A stretch of 64,000 nucleotides of DNA from Ampullaceana balthica (GCA_944989445.1 CALYLW010000059.1:1178001-1242000), one strand, 5' to 3'. Shown: positions 13,150 to 24,263, counted from the first letter of the stretch. The notes: a model not told the origin generated them from the sequence alone. Made by a program: numbers and translations.

Positions 13150-13410
13150 GTTATCTTATCTTATCTATACAGACGCTCCTTCTATGCAGAAGATAGTTGT
13201 GTCCACAGACCGTGACAGATGAGCTGTTGGCAAGTGATGCAGCGTTCACAGGCCACGGCTTTGTGGGTTCCACGCATTACCCAGCCGCCTAACTACGTGT
13301 TGTGTTAGGTACCCATTCGGAGCGGGGTGACTCAGGGACGCCCTAGGCCCCGGGAACAAACCCTTGCCTTCTCACGGATTCGAATTCGTGACCATCGGTA
13401 CGACAGTCCA
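13150..13410 (-). mobile_element. tRNA-derived SINE, family 1, near-complete copy
   Basis: On the minus strand this has a box-B-like GATTCGAATCC variant near 13375-13390. A conserved body follows (CCCGGGGCCTAGGGCGTCC, GGTACCTAACAC, TTAGGCGGCTGGGTAATG), then AGAAGGAGCGTCTGTATAG, and it ends in an (ATAAG)n tail, seen as TTATCTTATCTTATC at the left. The same body recurs at 16100, 18571, 30837 and 41472. The 5' tRNA-like part is incomplete or degenerate. Confidence 0.75.
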
Positions 13411-13936
13411 GTGCACAAATCAAATTTTCCATACAAATTTTGATCAAACTTTGTTAAATAACCAATGAAAATTGCGTCACCAATTGCGTTACACACTATT
13501 TTATTATTGGCAAACTCATAATTTATTTTTAGCTATGTTTTGAAAGTTGTGACAAGACCAAGTTTTGCTTGAAAATTTTATGTGTGGACCGACCTTTATA
13601 AAATAGTTTGAGAGCGGATGAATTAGTGAAAAGTTGTATTGGTCGGATCAAGAAAACTCCGTTGTTGAAATCATGTGTAATTTTATTTGACTTCGTCCCA
13701 CACTTAAGTTTTGAGAGAAATGACGCCATTGCTGAAATGAAAGATTTATAAAAGCACAGACTGGTCTATGGACACTTAAGTTCCATAGCTATTCTCTGTC
13801 ACTCAGCCAATTAAGTGTAGATTTACTCAAGAATAAATTAATGAATTAAACTTAAGTCTAAAGACTTAAATTTCCAATTGTTCTCAAATCATTTTAAAGT
13901 GGGGGTTAAGTCCCTTTCCCCTTTTCGATTTTTTGG
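13411..13936. other. Unannotated intergenic sequence
   Basis: No supported gene. Mostly AT-rich sequence between a SINE and a MITE. Confidence 0.5.
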
Positions 13937-14346
13937 GGGGCCCTTACTTTTATTAAAAAAATGACGTCAAGCGCCTAGAGTCACGCATTTGTGACGATTT
14001 GTAACGAGCTTGGGGGGGGGGTAAAATGTGACGTCACATCAAAAGGCGCAACTTTAAATAAAAGTTCCACTTAAATATTTGATTGTTTACACTTTATTTT
14101 CAATGGGTTCCTACACACGTGTTACGATATTAGAGTGCAGTCTTACATTAAATTCATACTTAAAATGACAATAAAGTGAATTGAAATGTGCTAATTTTCA
14201 ATAAGTAAATACGGCTTTTAGGGGGTGGGGGTGTCAAAGCTTTGTGACGTCATATTGAAGGGGGGGGTCCTAAGTTTTTTGTGACGAGGGGGGAGGGACT
14301 TTACAAAAATGTCCAAAATCGCGTGACGTCATTTATGGACGGCCCC
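13937..14346. mobile_element. Harbinger-like MITE (CRE-rich family), solo copy
   Basis: The right end reads GACGTCATTTATGGACGGCCCC followed by TAA, a typical PIF/Harbinger-like terminus and 3-bp target. The left end is degenerate (GGGGCCC then ATGACGTCA). The same roughly 400-bp sequence is nested in both 3-kb hAT elements (about 19161-19553 and 36130-36516). It contains four perfect TGACGTCA palindromes (13962, 14029, 14245, 14324) and no coding sequence. The superfamily assignment is an inference from the terminus and the TAA flank. Confidence 0.65.
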
Positions 14347-16099
14347 TAATGAAATTTTCGAATAATTTTTTTTAAACGGTGAGATCTTTACCTTAGTTTT
14401 GTTTCTTGTGTTGGTATATAGTCTTTATCATTCAAACTCTCCAATTGATCTCCCACCACTACACATCATATTAATTTTTTAATAATGTACATTCCATATA
14501 GCGCCGGTTGATAGAATAACCCATCTCCCCTCGGCGCAAAGTCACTTTTTGTTTACTTTGCTGCATCTTCCTAATATTTATATTCAAGCCGTTAGAACGT
14601 TTAATCTTAACTGGCTTAAAAAATACATTGACAAATTGACTACAAGTAGCAATATTCAATATCATCAGTATCTTAGTATCTAACAATATGTGAATGTGAA
14701 AGTGTTATTAATTAATGAAAAGTGCACCTAACATTTTCTCTGTTATCTTTATTTTTCGTCTGACTTAGAGAATTGTACGTTGTCATTGGTGCAATTCATT
14801 AACTTTGAATAGTCGTTTTTATATTATCTTTTACATTTTCTCTTTGAAAAAAACAAAACAAACTTAGTTACCACCCCCCCCCTTTTTAAATGACTTCTGC
14901 TGTTCTCTGGGTCGACGAAGATTTCTTTTTTTTTAAATTTATATAACTTTCGGTACTATTTGATTAATGGAGAAAAATCATTCACTCTTATTGTTTTATT
15001 CAATTTATGATGAACTAATTTACGGAAAATGAAGATTTTTAATTTTTACACATGAGATATTGAGGAATCTTCATGAACATTACATCGCCCGTCTACTCTC
15101 TTCCAAATGTTGTATTACGAAACACTGAGGTTGTTTTTGGTGCCATGACAACAGACCACGCCCACACACTGAGCACTATACTATGTACTATATTATAGAC
15201 CACGCCCAAATCAGTCCATGTCGAGAAAGATATACATTGTTGTATTCACTTTTATTCTACTTCCCTCTTACTGGTTGGTGGGTTCATGGACATAACACTG
15301 CAGCTGTTAATTCAAACAAATTTCATACTGCTATTGCGTTCTGTCGTTTGTTCGCCGACGAAGGCTTATGGCTGACACGTTCGTTGTTTTGTTTGTGGCG
15401 TACTGTCAGGTATATCTTTCTAATATAAGATTTTTTATTATGGCTGCGGCTATTGGTAGACAGTTCTCAATAGCTTCTAGAGAGCCATTTCCGGTTGTCG
15501 GCTATTGGTAGTTCACTATTATTAATTTTTAATAAAACTACTATTAGGTGATATTCTGAGATTCTGAGTTTGATGTAATGTTTTAATGATTAATGTAAGA
15601 AAAAGTAACTAAACCTAACCCTGACCCTAAAACTAAAAGCTCCAATTGAATCGTAATTATAAGAATTTTAAATTAATTTAATTAGTTTTAGTCAGTATAT
15701 TTGTTTTTCTAATTTAATGTAAAAAAATAGACAACGAACCCTAACCCTGACCCTAAAACTTAAAAGAAATTTAAAAAAAACATTAGGCTCTCAATCATGA
15801 GACTAAGGAAGTTCGGTACATATGGTGAATTTTGAATGGTTATATTAGTAGCTATTACGTGTTCCTTACCTGTTATTGGAACTGGACTACCAATAGACAC
15901 TCCCTTTTATTATATTTCCTCAAGCAATGTAAAGTGGAGAATAAAATCGAAAGAAACTTTTAATACATAAATTATTATAAAAGTCAGAAATGTTAATATT
16001 ATCTGTAATAGGGTAAAGTGGGGTAATAGCTCCCATTTACTCAAACTTACAGGGGTTGGGGTCATTGACAGAGAGAGACTAAAGGGATTGACAGAGAGA
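14347..16099. other. Unannotated intergenic sequence
   Basis: No supported gene. A short phrase CCTAACCCTGACCCTAAAAC occurs at about 15608 and again at about 15736, inside an imperfect duplication of roughly 125 bp. CTATTGGTAG words at about 15450, 15507 and (inverted) 15888 hint at a small, old inverted-repeat element, but the ends cannot be fixed. Confidence 0.45.
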
Positions 16100-16247
16100 C
16101 ACTAGTTAGGCGGCTGTGTAATGCGTGGAACCCACAAAGCCGTGGCCTGTGAACGCTGCATCACTTGCCAACAGCTCATCTGTCATGGTCTGTGGACGCG
16201 ATAATCTTCTGCATAGAAGGAGCGTCTGTATAGATAAGATAAGAGAA
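16100..16247 (+). mobile_element. SINE family 1, 5'-truncated copy
   Basis: Starts within the body at CTAGTTAGGCGGCTG, continues through AATGCGTGGAACCCACAAAG and AGAAGGAGCGTCTGTATAG, and ends in AGATAAGATAAG. It lacks the tRNA-like head. It lies 80 bp left of the hAT element at 16328. Confidence 0.75.
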
Positions 16248-16669
16248 AATACGACATTAAGTTCTACATGGAGGAAAGAAAGTAAATAATCAGGAAACAA
16301 TGCTTTGGTTTCTAGCATACGGCATTTCAGTTGCGTCGCTAGGGGGGACGAGGGGGCGGGCCGCTCCGGGTGACACCCATCAGGGGGCGGTGACACCCGA
16401 GCTTAACATTTTACTGTGTACGATTTTGATGTCAGAAAAAAAGAAGAAATATTTTTTCATCTAGAAAGAAATTAAGAAATACAATGAAATACGTTAAACG
16501 TGAAAACTTTTATTTTAAAAATATCAGTTAACTTGCAATAATAAAACAGTCTCAACACATAAACAACATTAAAACAAATTAGGGGGAAAAAAAAGAAAAG
16601 AAACAGTCACAGCAGAGAGATCTTTAAAAAAGGAGGACATGAAAGGGGCAGTGTCTTATGTTTTAAAAG

Positions 16670-17349
16670 TAGGGTTGTTAACGATTAATTTAAATTTAAT
16701 CGTTAACTTTTTAAAAATTAACAATAAATTAATCGTTAATTTCGATTAAAGCCAAAAATTGAAATGTATGGTGTAATAAGTAACATTTATTAAACGTACT
16801 TGTCGAAGATCGAAATAACACTGGAATGTCTGCTTTATATGACATCTTTTAAACATCAACGCAAACAGACAAGTGTATTGACATTATTTGGTTCAAGTGA
16901 TGTGTGGGTCTTATTGACAATATAACAAGCCGAGCTGAACAATCGTTCACATAGCTTTAGATCGTCTCAGCTGAAGTTTCTGATACTTCAGTGGATGTTT
17001 GGTTTGCAGGTGATATGTAAGTTAAGTGTTAGAACCATGGTAGCAATGTTCCCTTTAAGCAGCGCGGCTGCGTAGATATTTGACATTGCATTGTAGGCAA
17101 ACGATTTCTCTCAATGGACACAATAACCTTTATCAACATTTTGAACATTCACGTCAGTAAATAACATAGTTTAAAACCAAAATGTTCGTGTAATCATACG
17201 GAAATTAGTTAATATTTATCGGCCGAAACATTTTACTTTTAAACCTCCAGTACAGTAATAAGTGGTGGGTCAATTAATCGTTAAAAAATTAAGTCGTTAA
17301 AAATTTTAACGATTAATCGAGAAATTAATCGCTAATTTCCGCAGCCCTA
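16670..17349. mobile_element. hAT MITE with TAGGG(C/T)TG ends, nested in hAT copy 1
   Basis: Starts TAGGGTTGTTAACGATTAAT and ends GCAGCCCTA. The flanks TTTAAAAG and TTTAAAAA form an 8-bp duplication with one mismatch. ATTAATCGTTAA-type words are repeated inward from both ends. A second copy lies at 39721-40464. hAT copy 2 has an empty site here (about 33820), confirming the insertion. No coding sequence. Confidence 0.78.
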
Positions 17350-17939
17350 TTTAAAAAAAGTTATTTGTTGAGATTTTTCTATAGGAAAATTAAGAATTCA
17401 ATATCTTTGAGTTAATATATCGCTTTATATATATTTATTAAAGGCGTGAAAGCATTGACATGTTTATATACAGGTAGTCCTCCGGTTACGATGGTCCCAT
17501 CCCGACTTACGCTGTTTAGTGGTTACGAACGAGCCTGCTTAAAAAAAAATATTACGCGTTATTCCGTATTTTTAAATATATATATTTTAAAACTTTTTTT
17601 CCTGGGGTAACGAATTGTTTTCTCCATTTGAAATAAAAAAAATTATTGAAAAATACGTACTATTATTATTTCAACCTACAACAACTTTCGTTTGCGAATT
17701 TTTCTCATGACGAAGTTTTCAAACAAGTCAATAAATCTAAGTAAGCTTACACGTTCCTTTTTTATGCTCATTAGAGCATAATCAGTCTTTGTGGTCCCAT
17801 GCAAATTTTTACTAATTTTATATTCTTTTCGACTTTGAAAGGATCGCTCTCAGCTGCAGTTTGAAAGATAGTTGCGAAGTGCGGTGTGTACATTTGTAAA
17901 GGATGTGTGAAATTTAGCTCCTTCAAAAGTAGCAATTTT

Positions 17940-19045
17940 TTTAGCTCTGTGCACGTGTTTTGAGTTTCGCATTGGGCTACTTCCTTTTCCTTACCCTGTG
18001 CCTGGACAATAACTTTTTAAAGAGTTCTGAAAATTAGACTAATTCTGAAGGTAACCATGGTTACCTTCAGATTTAGTCCAATTTTTATAACTCTTTAAAA
18101 AACAGTCTTCGAAATCTCTTGAATATTCTTCCATTAACTTGGCAGCTGCCCATTGGATGGCGAAATTGCTGAGCTCAGTTAGGTTTGTAACAAATACAAA
18201 TTTCTCATGGATGTCTTTATATGCGCCTAACCGGGCCTAACCGATGTTGTAGGGTTTAAGAAAGTTTGTCAATGATTACCAGAAATACCTCAACCTTGAA
18301 TTTTTGCCTGACCCTTTCTTTTTTTAAAAATAGCATTTAAGATTGTTTATATTCTTTTTTTTTACCACGGACTTGCTATTTCCTTTGTCTTCATAGTTTC
18401 GAATTAAGATTGCTGTCTTTTAACAAACTCAAATTGAAAGTAAAATAGCGACTTCCAGTTGTTCAAGTTCCTTTACAAATCCTTCTGCTTCAAGTCGACA
18501 GTCACGTGGCTGATTTTCGTTTGTTGCTAATTCTTCCAGTGCTGCGATATTCTCATGGTATAAGTTATTATGGTAACGGGTTCGAATCCGTGCGAAGGCA
18601 AGGACTTGTTCCCGGGGCCTAGGGCGTCCCTGAGTCACCCAGCTCCGAATGGGTACCTAACACTAGTTAGGCGGCTGGGTAATGCGTGGAACCCTCAAAG
18701 CCGTGGCCTGTGAACGCCGCATCACTTGCCAACAGATCATCTGTCATGGTCTGTGGACGCATTAATCTTCTGTATAGAAGGAGCGTCTGTATAGATAAGA
18801 TAAGATACATCATCATGTCAGGCTAACCATCTTGTGTCAGACAAGGCTTTTTTAACATGTATCAATTTATGCTTCCTAACTGATTCCTAACCAAATTAAT
18901 AGAATGAACAGTGCACGGCACATAGTGACTAACACTGCACTTCTCATAAAGAATAGCCTGGTTTCTGTTATAATTCCTACTCATAATGTGCCGCATTGCC
19001 GTATGACTGTCCAAGGCATTTTCAGGGATTCATACAAACATTTGC
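17940..19045 (-). pseudogene. Decayed ZMYM1-like hAT transposase, copy 1
   Basis: Minus-strand fragments match the widespread ZMYM1-like hAT transposase. ALEELATNENQPRDCRLE lies near 18480-18540; sequence corresponding to the zone after it extends left toward 18130-18300; and the upstream zone, corresponding to the TAHSFNLVG region of copy 2, lies near 18900-19000. Frameshifts, stops and the SINE at 18571-18806 interrupt it. No full-length frame survives. Confidence 0.68.
18571..18806 (+). mobile_element. SINE family 1, nested in hAT copy 1
   Basis: Box B GGTTCGAATCC is at 18579-18589, followed by the full family body and an AGATAAGATAAGATA tail. The matching place in hAT copy 2 (about 35690-35710) lacks it, giving an empty-site comparison. 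The sequence left of box B is too short for a full tRNA head, so the copy is 5'-truncated. Confidence 0.8.
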
Positions 19046-19160
19046 CTGCATCTTTATTATACACTATAATTTATTATAAGTTTTGGGGACCTTAAATTAT
19101 TGGGGGCCCCTAGATTTAGCCCGTTCAGACCCCCCCCCCTTTTTATTCCGCCATAGAGGG

Positions 19161-19553
19161 ATGGGGTCACTCGTCTGTGACGATGTGTGACGAGGGGAGG
19201 GGTGTGCTTAAAAATTTGACGTCTTATCAAAAACGCGCAACTTAAAATAAAAGTTCCACTTAAATATTTGATTGTTTACCATTTCTTTAATTGCGTTTCC
19301 AGTGGTTTCACGCGTGTTACGATATTAGAGTACAGACTTATACTAAATAAATATTTAAATGACAAAAAATAATGTGCAACATGCTAATTTTTATTGAGAA
19401 AATACGGCATGGAAGGGGGGGGGGTTGTCAAGGCTTTGTGACGTCATATCGTAAAAGAATGGGTGGGGGTCGAAGTTTTTGTGACAAAGTATGACGCTAG
19501 GGGAGGGTGGGGTAACAATCGGCAACATCACGTGACGTCATTTATAGACACCA
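19161..19553. mobile_element. Harbinger-like CRE-rich MITE nested in hAT copy 1
   Basis: Shares GTTCCACTTAAATATTTGATT, GTGTTACGATATTAGAGT and GTGACGTCATAT with 13937-14346. Two perfect TGACGTCA remain (19439, 19533). The right terminus is degraded (TTTATAGACACC). It occupies the same position as in hAT copy 2, so it inserted before the hAT copies dispersed. Confidence 0.62.
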
Positions 19554-19595
19554 TGAGCTACCGCACCGGTGACACCAACCCTAGCGACGCCTCTG

Positions 19596-20299
19596 AGGCA
19601 TTTGATTATAACTTTGAATCTTTGTTGAGTGATTTTTGTCTCCGGTTTCCTGTTTCATTCAAACGTGGCTTAAACTTTTGCTCAGTTGGGTCAACTTTGT
19701 TTTGTTGATGATGAAAGAATATTTTTAAGCTGAGATTTTCAAAATTTCTCTCTAGTTACAAATACATCTAAGCTAAGTAGGTACTTATTTTCAGTTATAA
19801 CAATCTGTTGTAAAATTACTGATATATGTAGGCCATGTGCTGCTAGAGAGGAAGGAAATTTAAAAAATATATATAATAAAATATAAAAAAATAAAGATTT
19901 CTAATACTAACAAACAATTATAACACACTTTAAGGGTGTGAGTGGGAAAAATGACAACGTGAAGAAAGAATATTTTTTTTACAATTCAGTAACTTTATTT
20001 GCAATATAATTTTTTGCTATTCAATGGAACAATCAATCATTAATACAAAATTATTAACATATGTTATTCTTCAGTTATTCTGAAATTCACTCTTCTCTTA
20101 TTGATATAAAATATTGATAAAAATTTCCAATTATCATTGCTAGAATTATTTGATAGCTAAAGTGTTCCAGGAGACACTGAAATAACATCGAGTAAAGTTT
20201 CAAATAAAAATCGAAAAAAATCTTAACTAAACACTTGTCTGTGACACTAGAAAGAGTTCTGATCCTTTTTTCTAGATATGCTACTTTTTAAAATATACG
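19596..20299 (-). other. 3' flank of the GAB-like gene
   Basis: AT-rich sequence downstream (on the minus strand) of the PH-domain gene. A minus-strand AATAAA at 19994-19999 (TTTATT on the plus strand) is a candidate polyadenylation signal about 300 bases past the stop. Nothing else is recognised. Confidence 0.45.
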
Positions 20300-21226
20300 T
20301 CACGCACTCGTGGGCATTTCAGGCCGAGGAGATGCCGTGCAATTTAGATATGTAACGTCTCTTCCATCTTCTGGTAAGCAAGTGGACACAGTGTGGACGT
20401 TATCTTCGTTTGCGGGTGGTTGTTGAGTTTGCTGTGACGTGTCCAAGTCACACACTGATATCCTCTGTTTGACGTCATCACTTTTGTTGGCAGGCGGCTC
20501 TTGTACAGGCGGTTCTTGTTCAATGCCATCACATTCAGATGTACCCAAAGACAGTGTTTCTGACAACTGTTGAATAAAACTTTTAAACGATGTGTCTTCC
20601 CTCTCCTGGGGCGAGTCGCCGTCCTGTCCTGACTTTTCTTCAGCCTGCCAGGACTTTTCTTCGGGTAAACTTTCTTGTTGAACAGCTTTGCTATCGTCAG
20701 GCGCCCGCGAGAACACCCTGGAGACTCTTCTGGGCTTCTCGGTGAGGCCCCCGGATCTCAAATCGACGTCCGATCGGCCAAGACTCGGTCGGTCAAGTGT
20801 TGGGGTGAGCTCAATGACACGGGTTTCTTCCGGCGCCATGTGGATGCTGCAGACAAAGCACACGCACTGAACCCAATCTTTCATCTCGGCCTGCGACGAC
20901 GCTGCCAGGTAGTACGTCCTGGTCTGGTTTCTGTGCCAGGTCTTCAGGGCCAGGAGGTTGGGGAAAAAGTCCGAGTGGATGGACTCGATGACCGCACTGC
21001 AGCGCTCCAGGTCGATGGAGCCTTTCTTCTTGGCGGATTGTTCGGCTTTGTAGTAGTTGAGCTCGTACTTATCCTCCGACCGCTGCAGCACGAAGTACCG
21101 AGATTGCCACTTGGGGCGGAACAGTTTCAGATACCGCTTCATCTTCTGCTCGGGTGGCGACTTGCACAACCAACCGCTGCACAGCACGTAGGGAGGAGGG
21201 GTGGTCTCGGGGTCGACAGACAACAT
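20300..21226 (-). CDS. GAB-type PH-domain adaptor-like protein, 308 residues
   Basis: Residues about 13-130 form a PH domain of the GAB/DOS adaptor type. LCSGWLCKSPPEQKMKRY matches the start of GAB-family PH domains, followed by KWQSRYFVLQR, YELNYYKAE, the GSIDLERC strand and TRTYYLAASSQAEMKDWVQ with the conserved Trp of the C-terminal helix. PH domains of this group bind phosphoinositides at the plasma membrane. The remaining 180 residues are low-complexity, acidic and proline-containing, with FKSFIQQLSETL and, near the end, DVTYLNC: Tyr293 sits in a YxN context, the GRB2-SH2 consensus. No PxxxR-type GRB2-SH3 site or SHP2 site is obvious, and the protein is much shorter than GAB1/2. The start at 21226 is preceded by an AG acceptor with a pyrimidine tract near 21262, so an upstream non-coding or coding exon is likely. 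A paralogue lies at 27047-27876. Confidence 0.8.
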   Translation of the reverse strand: MLSVDPETTPPPYVLCSGWLCKSPPEQKMKRYLKLFRPKWQSRYFVLQRSEDKYELNYYKAEQSAKKKGSIDLERCSAVIESIHSDFFPNLLALKTWHRNQTRTYYLAASSQAEMKDWVQCVCFVCSIHMAPEETRVIELTPTLDRPSLGRSDVDLRSGGLTEKPRRVSRVFSRAPDDSKAVQQESLPEEKSWQAEEKSGQDGDSPQEREDTSFKSFIQQLSETLSLGTSECDGIEQEPPVQEPPANKSDDVKQRISVCDLDTSQQTQQPPANEDNVHTVSTCLPEDGRDVTYLNCTASPRPEMPTSA

Positions 21227-21408
21227 TGGGGCGGATGACTGTGGGTGCTGGGCACGGACGGCTAAGAGGAGAGAGAAGCATACACAAAAATTAAATTAAA
21301 TATTAGTTTATAACAGTTCATTCATGACAAGCTGAGAGGATTGGTAAATTATTTTAATTGAAAACTCTCATACTAAAACACGTTTCCGTTGTGAATATCT
21401 TTTTAAGA

Positions 21409-22635
21409 CTGGCAGACCCGTCGTGCGTTGCAACGATCTCAGTAAAAATAAATACGTTTAAAGTAACCAATAAGTGGTATGTTTTTACAAACAATTATGA
21501 CAGAAACCTTCGCGGATGTGTGCAAAAAGAAATTCTAAGTTTCAAAAGGATAAATAAATTAATAATTAAAAATCTTACAAAAGAAGAAATGATATTAAGG
21601 CCCAGGCCCCAAAATGAGTGATAATTTTACTTTTTTGTTGCCATTGTACTCAAGCTATATTTCTCAAAATCGGGACCTCAGGGCACGGAACATAAAAAGT
21701 TCAGTGGCCTGTAGTAATTTAATATAGGATCTGACGTTTGTATATTCTAAGTTTGGTCAAGATCAATTTATCTTTCTCATTATCTAACGCTTTAACTAAT
21801 TTTTATATAGCTAATATAGGGAAAAACACATTAAGGGACCCCGGGGCCCATTCGATGCAAGATGTCAATTTCAAAACCTGTTCATTTTACTTCAGTTTCA
21901 TCATGGATATATTTCTCAAGATCGTTAAAAAGTGAATGGGGAAAACATCTGATGAAACATTTACGAAATAAAGACAATTTGGCCCCCCGGCCCCGAAAAA
22001 ATTGACAGAAGTTCAGGGCCCTTACGTATTTTAATACGAGCTACCAAGTTTTTGTATACAAAGTTTAGATAAGATCCATTCATTTACTCATAATTTTTAT
22101 ATAGCTCAGATAAGCAAAAACGACATTAAGGGCGCCAGGGCCCATTCAGTGCAAGATATAAAGTTCAAAACACCTGTTCATTTCAATATGGATAATAATA
22201 CATATTTTTATCATTACTTTTCAAGATCGTTAATACTTTATAATTGAATGGGGAATAAAATCTTAAACGTTTAAGAAAAAGGCATTTTTGGCCCCCAGGC
22301 CCGAAGGAATGGTCATTAGGAGTTTGCTGCCCTTACTGTATTTTAATATTGGCTGTCTAGTTTATATATACGAGGTTTCGTCAAGATCCATCAATTTACC
22401 TAGTAGCTAACGCTTAAACTAATTTTTATATAGCTCATATAAGCAAAGCATGACTTTATGGGGCCCCGGCGCCAAAAGAGTGTTAAATTTCGAAAACAAA
22501 GTAGCCAGTTACCGTCCTGGGAGCATATTCAACAGTCTCGAAAAGTTTCATGACGATCGGGTGAATGGTTTAGTCAGCTTTAAAGCTCATGCACACACAA
22601 ACACATAGACATACTTTGATTTTTATATATATAGA
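21409..22635 (-). mobile_element. Helentron-like non-autonomous element, minus-strand copy
   Basis: Read on the minus strand it begins TCTATATATATAAAAATC (at 22635), carries CTGACTAAACCATTCACCCGATCG, and ends GATCGTTGCAACGCACGACGGGTCTGCCAG, closely matching the element at 8990-11511; the final CTAG is mutated to CCAG. It holds about three to four of the roughly 310-bp GGGGCCC / ATATAGCTCATATAAGC internal units. No coding sequence. It lies just upstream of the GAB-like gene, probably in its first intron or 5' flank. Confidence 0.7.
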
Positions 22636-24263
22636 CTAGACCCTGGTACCGTCACTTTTTATAAATCAAGAAGTTAATTTTTTTTTAAATAAAAAATTAT
22701 GAAGTAATTTCCCCGTTACAAATAGACATATCTTCATCGCAGTACAAGTAGATATACGTTTTAAAGGTACAACTATTTCTGTCCAGGTTTAGTCTTAATT
22801 AAGTATTTAAAAGGTTTGATTACCACAAAAAGTATTCTTAAAATTCGAACACACAACTGCCTCACTTTGTTTATAAAAGCAAATTAACAAATGAACCAAT
22901 CGAACTATAATGAAAGCGGCAATGCTTTGAAATTCCATCGGCTAAAGTCACATGACAAAACATGCCTTGAAACTACGACTTCGGTGTTTCCCACTTATTT
23001 TAACCACGTCACACTTTTGATGGCGCCCTCTATTTACCTTTACCTCACACAGCAATAGCTCATTGGGGCATTTTTTTTTACATTCGAAATTTTTTTAAGC
23101 GTTATTCATAATAACTTCAGTTTTGAAGACTGACATCAAAAAGTAACTGATCTTAATAATTAAATCACATATCAACAAAATACGTGCATGAATGTTTCTT
23201 AGATTTGATGCAATAATTGAGATAATTAAGTTATTATTTAAATTTAATTAAATGCTTACCTGGTAAGTTTTCCAAGAAAGAAATTGTTTAAAATTATTAA
23301 CTATCCAAAATCTGATCACAGGTTCCTTCCAATCCCACACTTGATTCACAGGATGAACAATCTAGTGACAGGAGTCAGTTGGAGTAAGTTTCCCCCAAGT
23401 TTCAGTATACAACGCGCTCTGGTGAACTTATACGGGCTCAACAAGCTCACATCGGACCAATGCGACCACAAGGCCAATCGTTCGGCATCGCCACAAGATT
23501 GTCTCAGCATGCTGGACCAATGGCCAGACCACGCGTGTGTTTCAAGTTCAAGGTCGTAAAACCGTATAAATATTGCTGCAGCCGAGACAAGGTTGGCGCT
23601 TTTCCACGGAAGTCGTCAGCTGCTGTGTTGCTACAAGGTTGCCGCATTGGGGAAACTGTTGTGCCGGGGGGAAAAAGTCTGACACTCTTTCTGAGGACTT
23701 GGCCAGGTGCGGATGGTCCAAGCTTGTCACTTTTAGCCTTTTCATAATTATTTTTGATGAAGCGTTGGAGTTTGATGAATGTAACTGAAGTTGACGCACG
23801 GCAAATCATAACCACACATCGTTGTATCACCGCGAAACACCGTTTCTTTAGACATGCCACTATTTTGTATTACTAAATTGCGGTACGCATTTCCCCCCAT
23901 GAAATAGTTTAAAGGGGGGGGGTGGCTTTTTTTTTCTTCGGATTTTCGATGCCTTTGTTGACGTTTGATAGTAAGTGGTAGACCAGCTGCCGTGATCTAA
24001 GGTCCTTATGCTCCAATTGAGCCTCGGCAATCTCTCAGCGACCTCACTATGAGTTTAACTACGGCTGATTAGAAAAATTGCTAGCTTGCAAAATAGACAA
24101 TTCTATTATAAACGACAATCAATTTTCTTTAATAGAATTTCACAGTAAATTGAACACCATCCTTTCCTTTATGACTTAGTGTCTTTATTATCATATGTGG
24201 GACTGAAATTGGTCACCTTTAAATTGAGTCATGGAAAATTTTAACATCAAAGTATATTTTTAT
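22636..24263. other. Unannotated region, possible 5' flank of the GAB-like gene
   Basis: No recognised gene. Positions 23330-23860 are richer in GC than the surroundings and hold several overlapping open frames of 60-120 codons on both strands, none recognisable. A TATAAATA lies at about 23564 on the plus strand. This is where an upstream exon or promoter of the minus-strand PH gene could lie, but nothing proves it. Confidence 0.35.

Larger units (their letters stand above)
16328..19595 (-). mobile_element. ZMYM1-like hAT transposon, copy 1 (decayed, with nested insertions)
   Basis: Ends CAGTTGCGTCGCTAGGG and, inverted on the right, CAGAGGCGTCGCTAGGG. The flanks are CGGCATTT (16320-16327) and AGGCATTT (19596-19603), an 8-bp target duplication with one mismatch, as expected for hAT. 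It is alignable with the copy at 33486-36584. The transposase lies on the minus strand and is broken. Nested inside are a hAT MITE (16670-17349), a SINE (18571-18806) and a Harbinger-like MITE (about 19161-19553). A fragment near 17474-17600 (GTAGTCCTCCGGTTACGA) also occurs in copy 2, so it was present before the copies separated. Confidence 0.85.

Noticed and set aside
15600..15760. CCTAACCCTGACCCTAA words suggesting interstitial telomere sequence
   Set aside because: Only two short imperfect occurrences within a duplicated AT-rich segment; no tandem TTAGGG run.
20675..21238. 187-codon open frame opposite the GAB-like gene
   Set aside because: Antisense shadow of a well-supported PH-domain gene on the minus strand.
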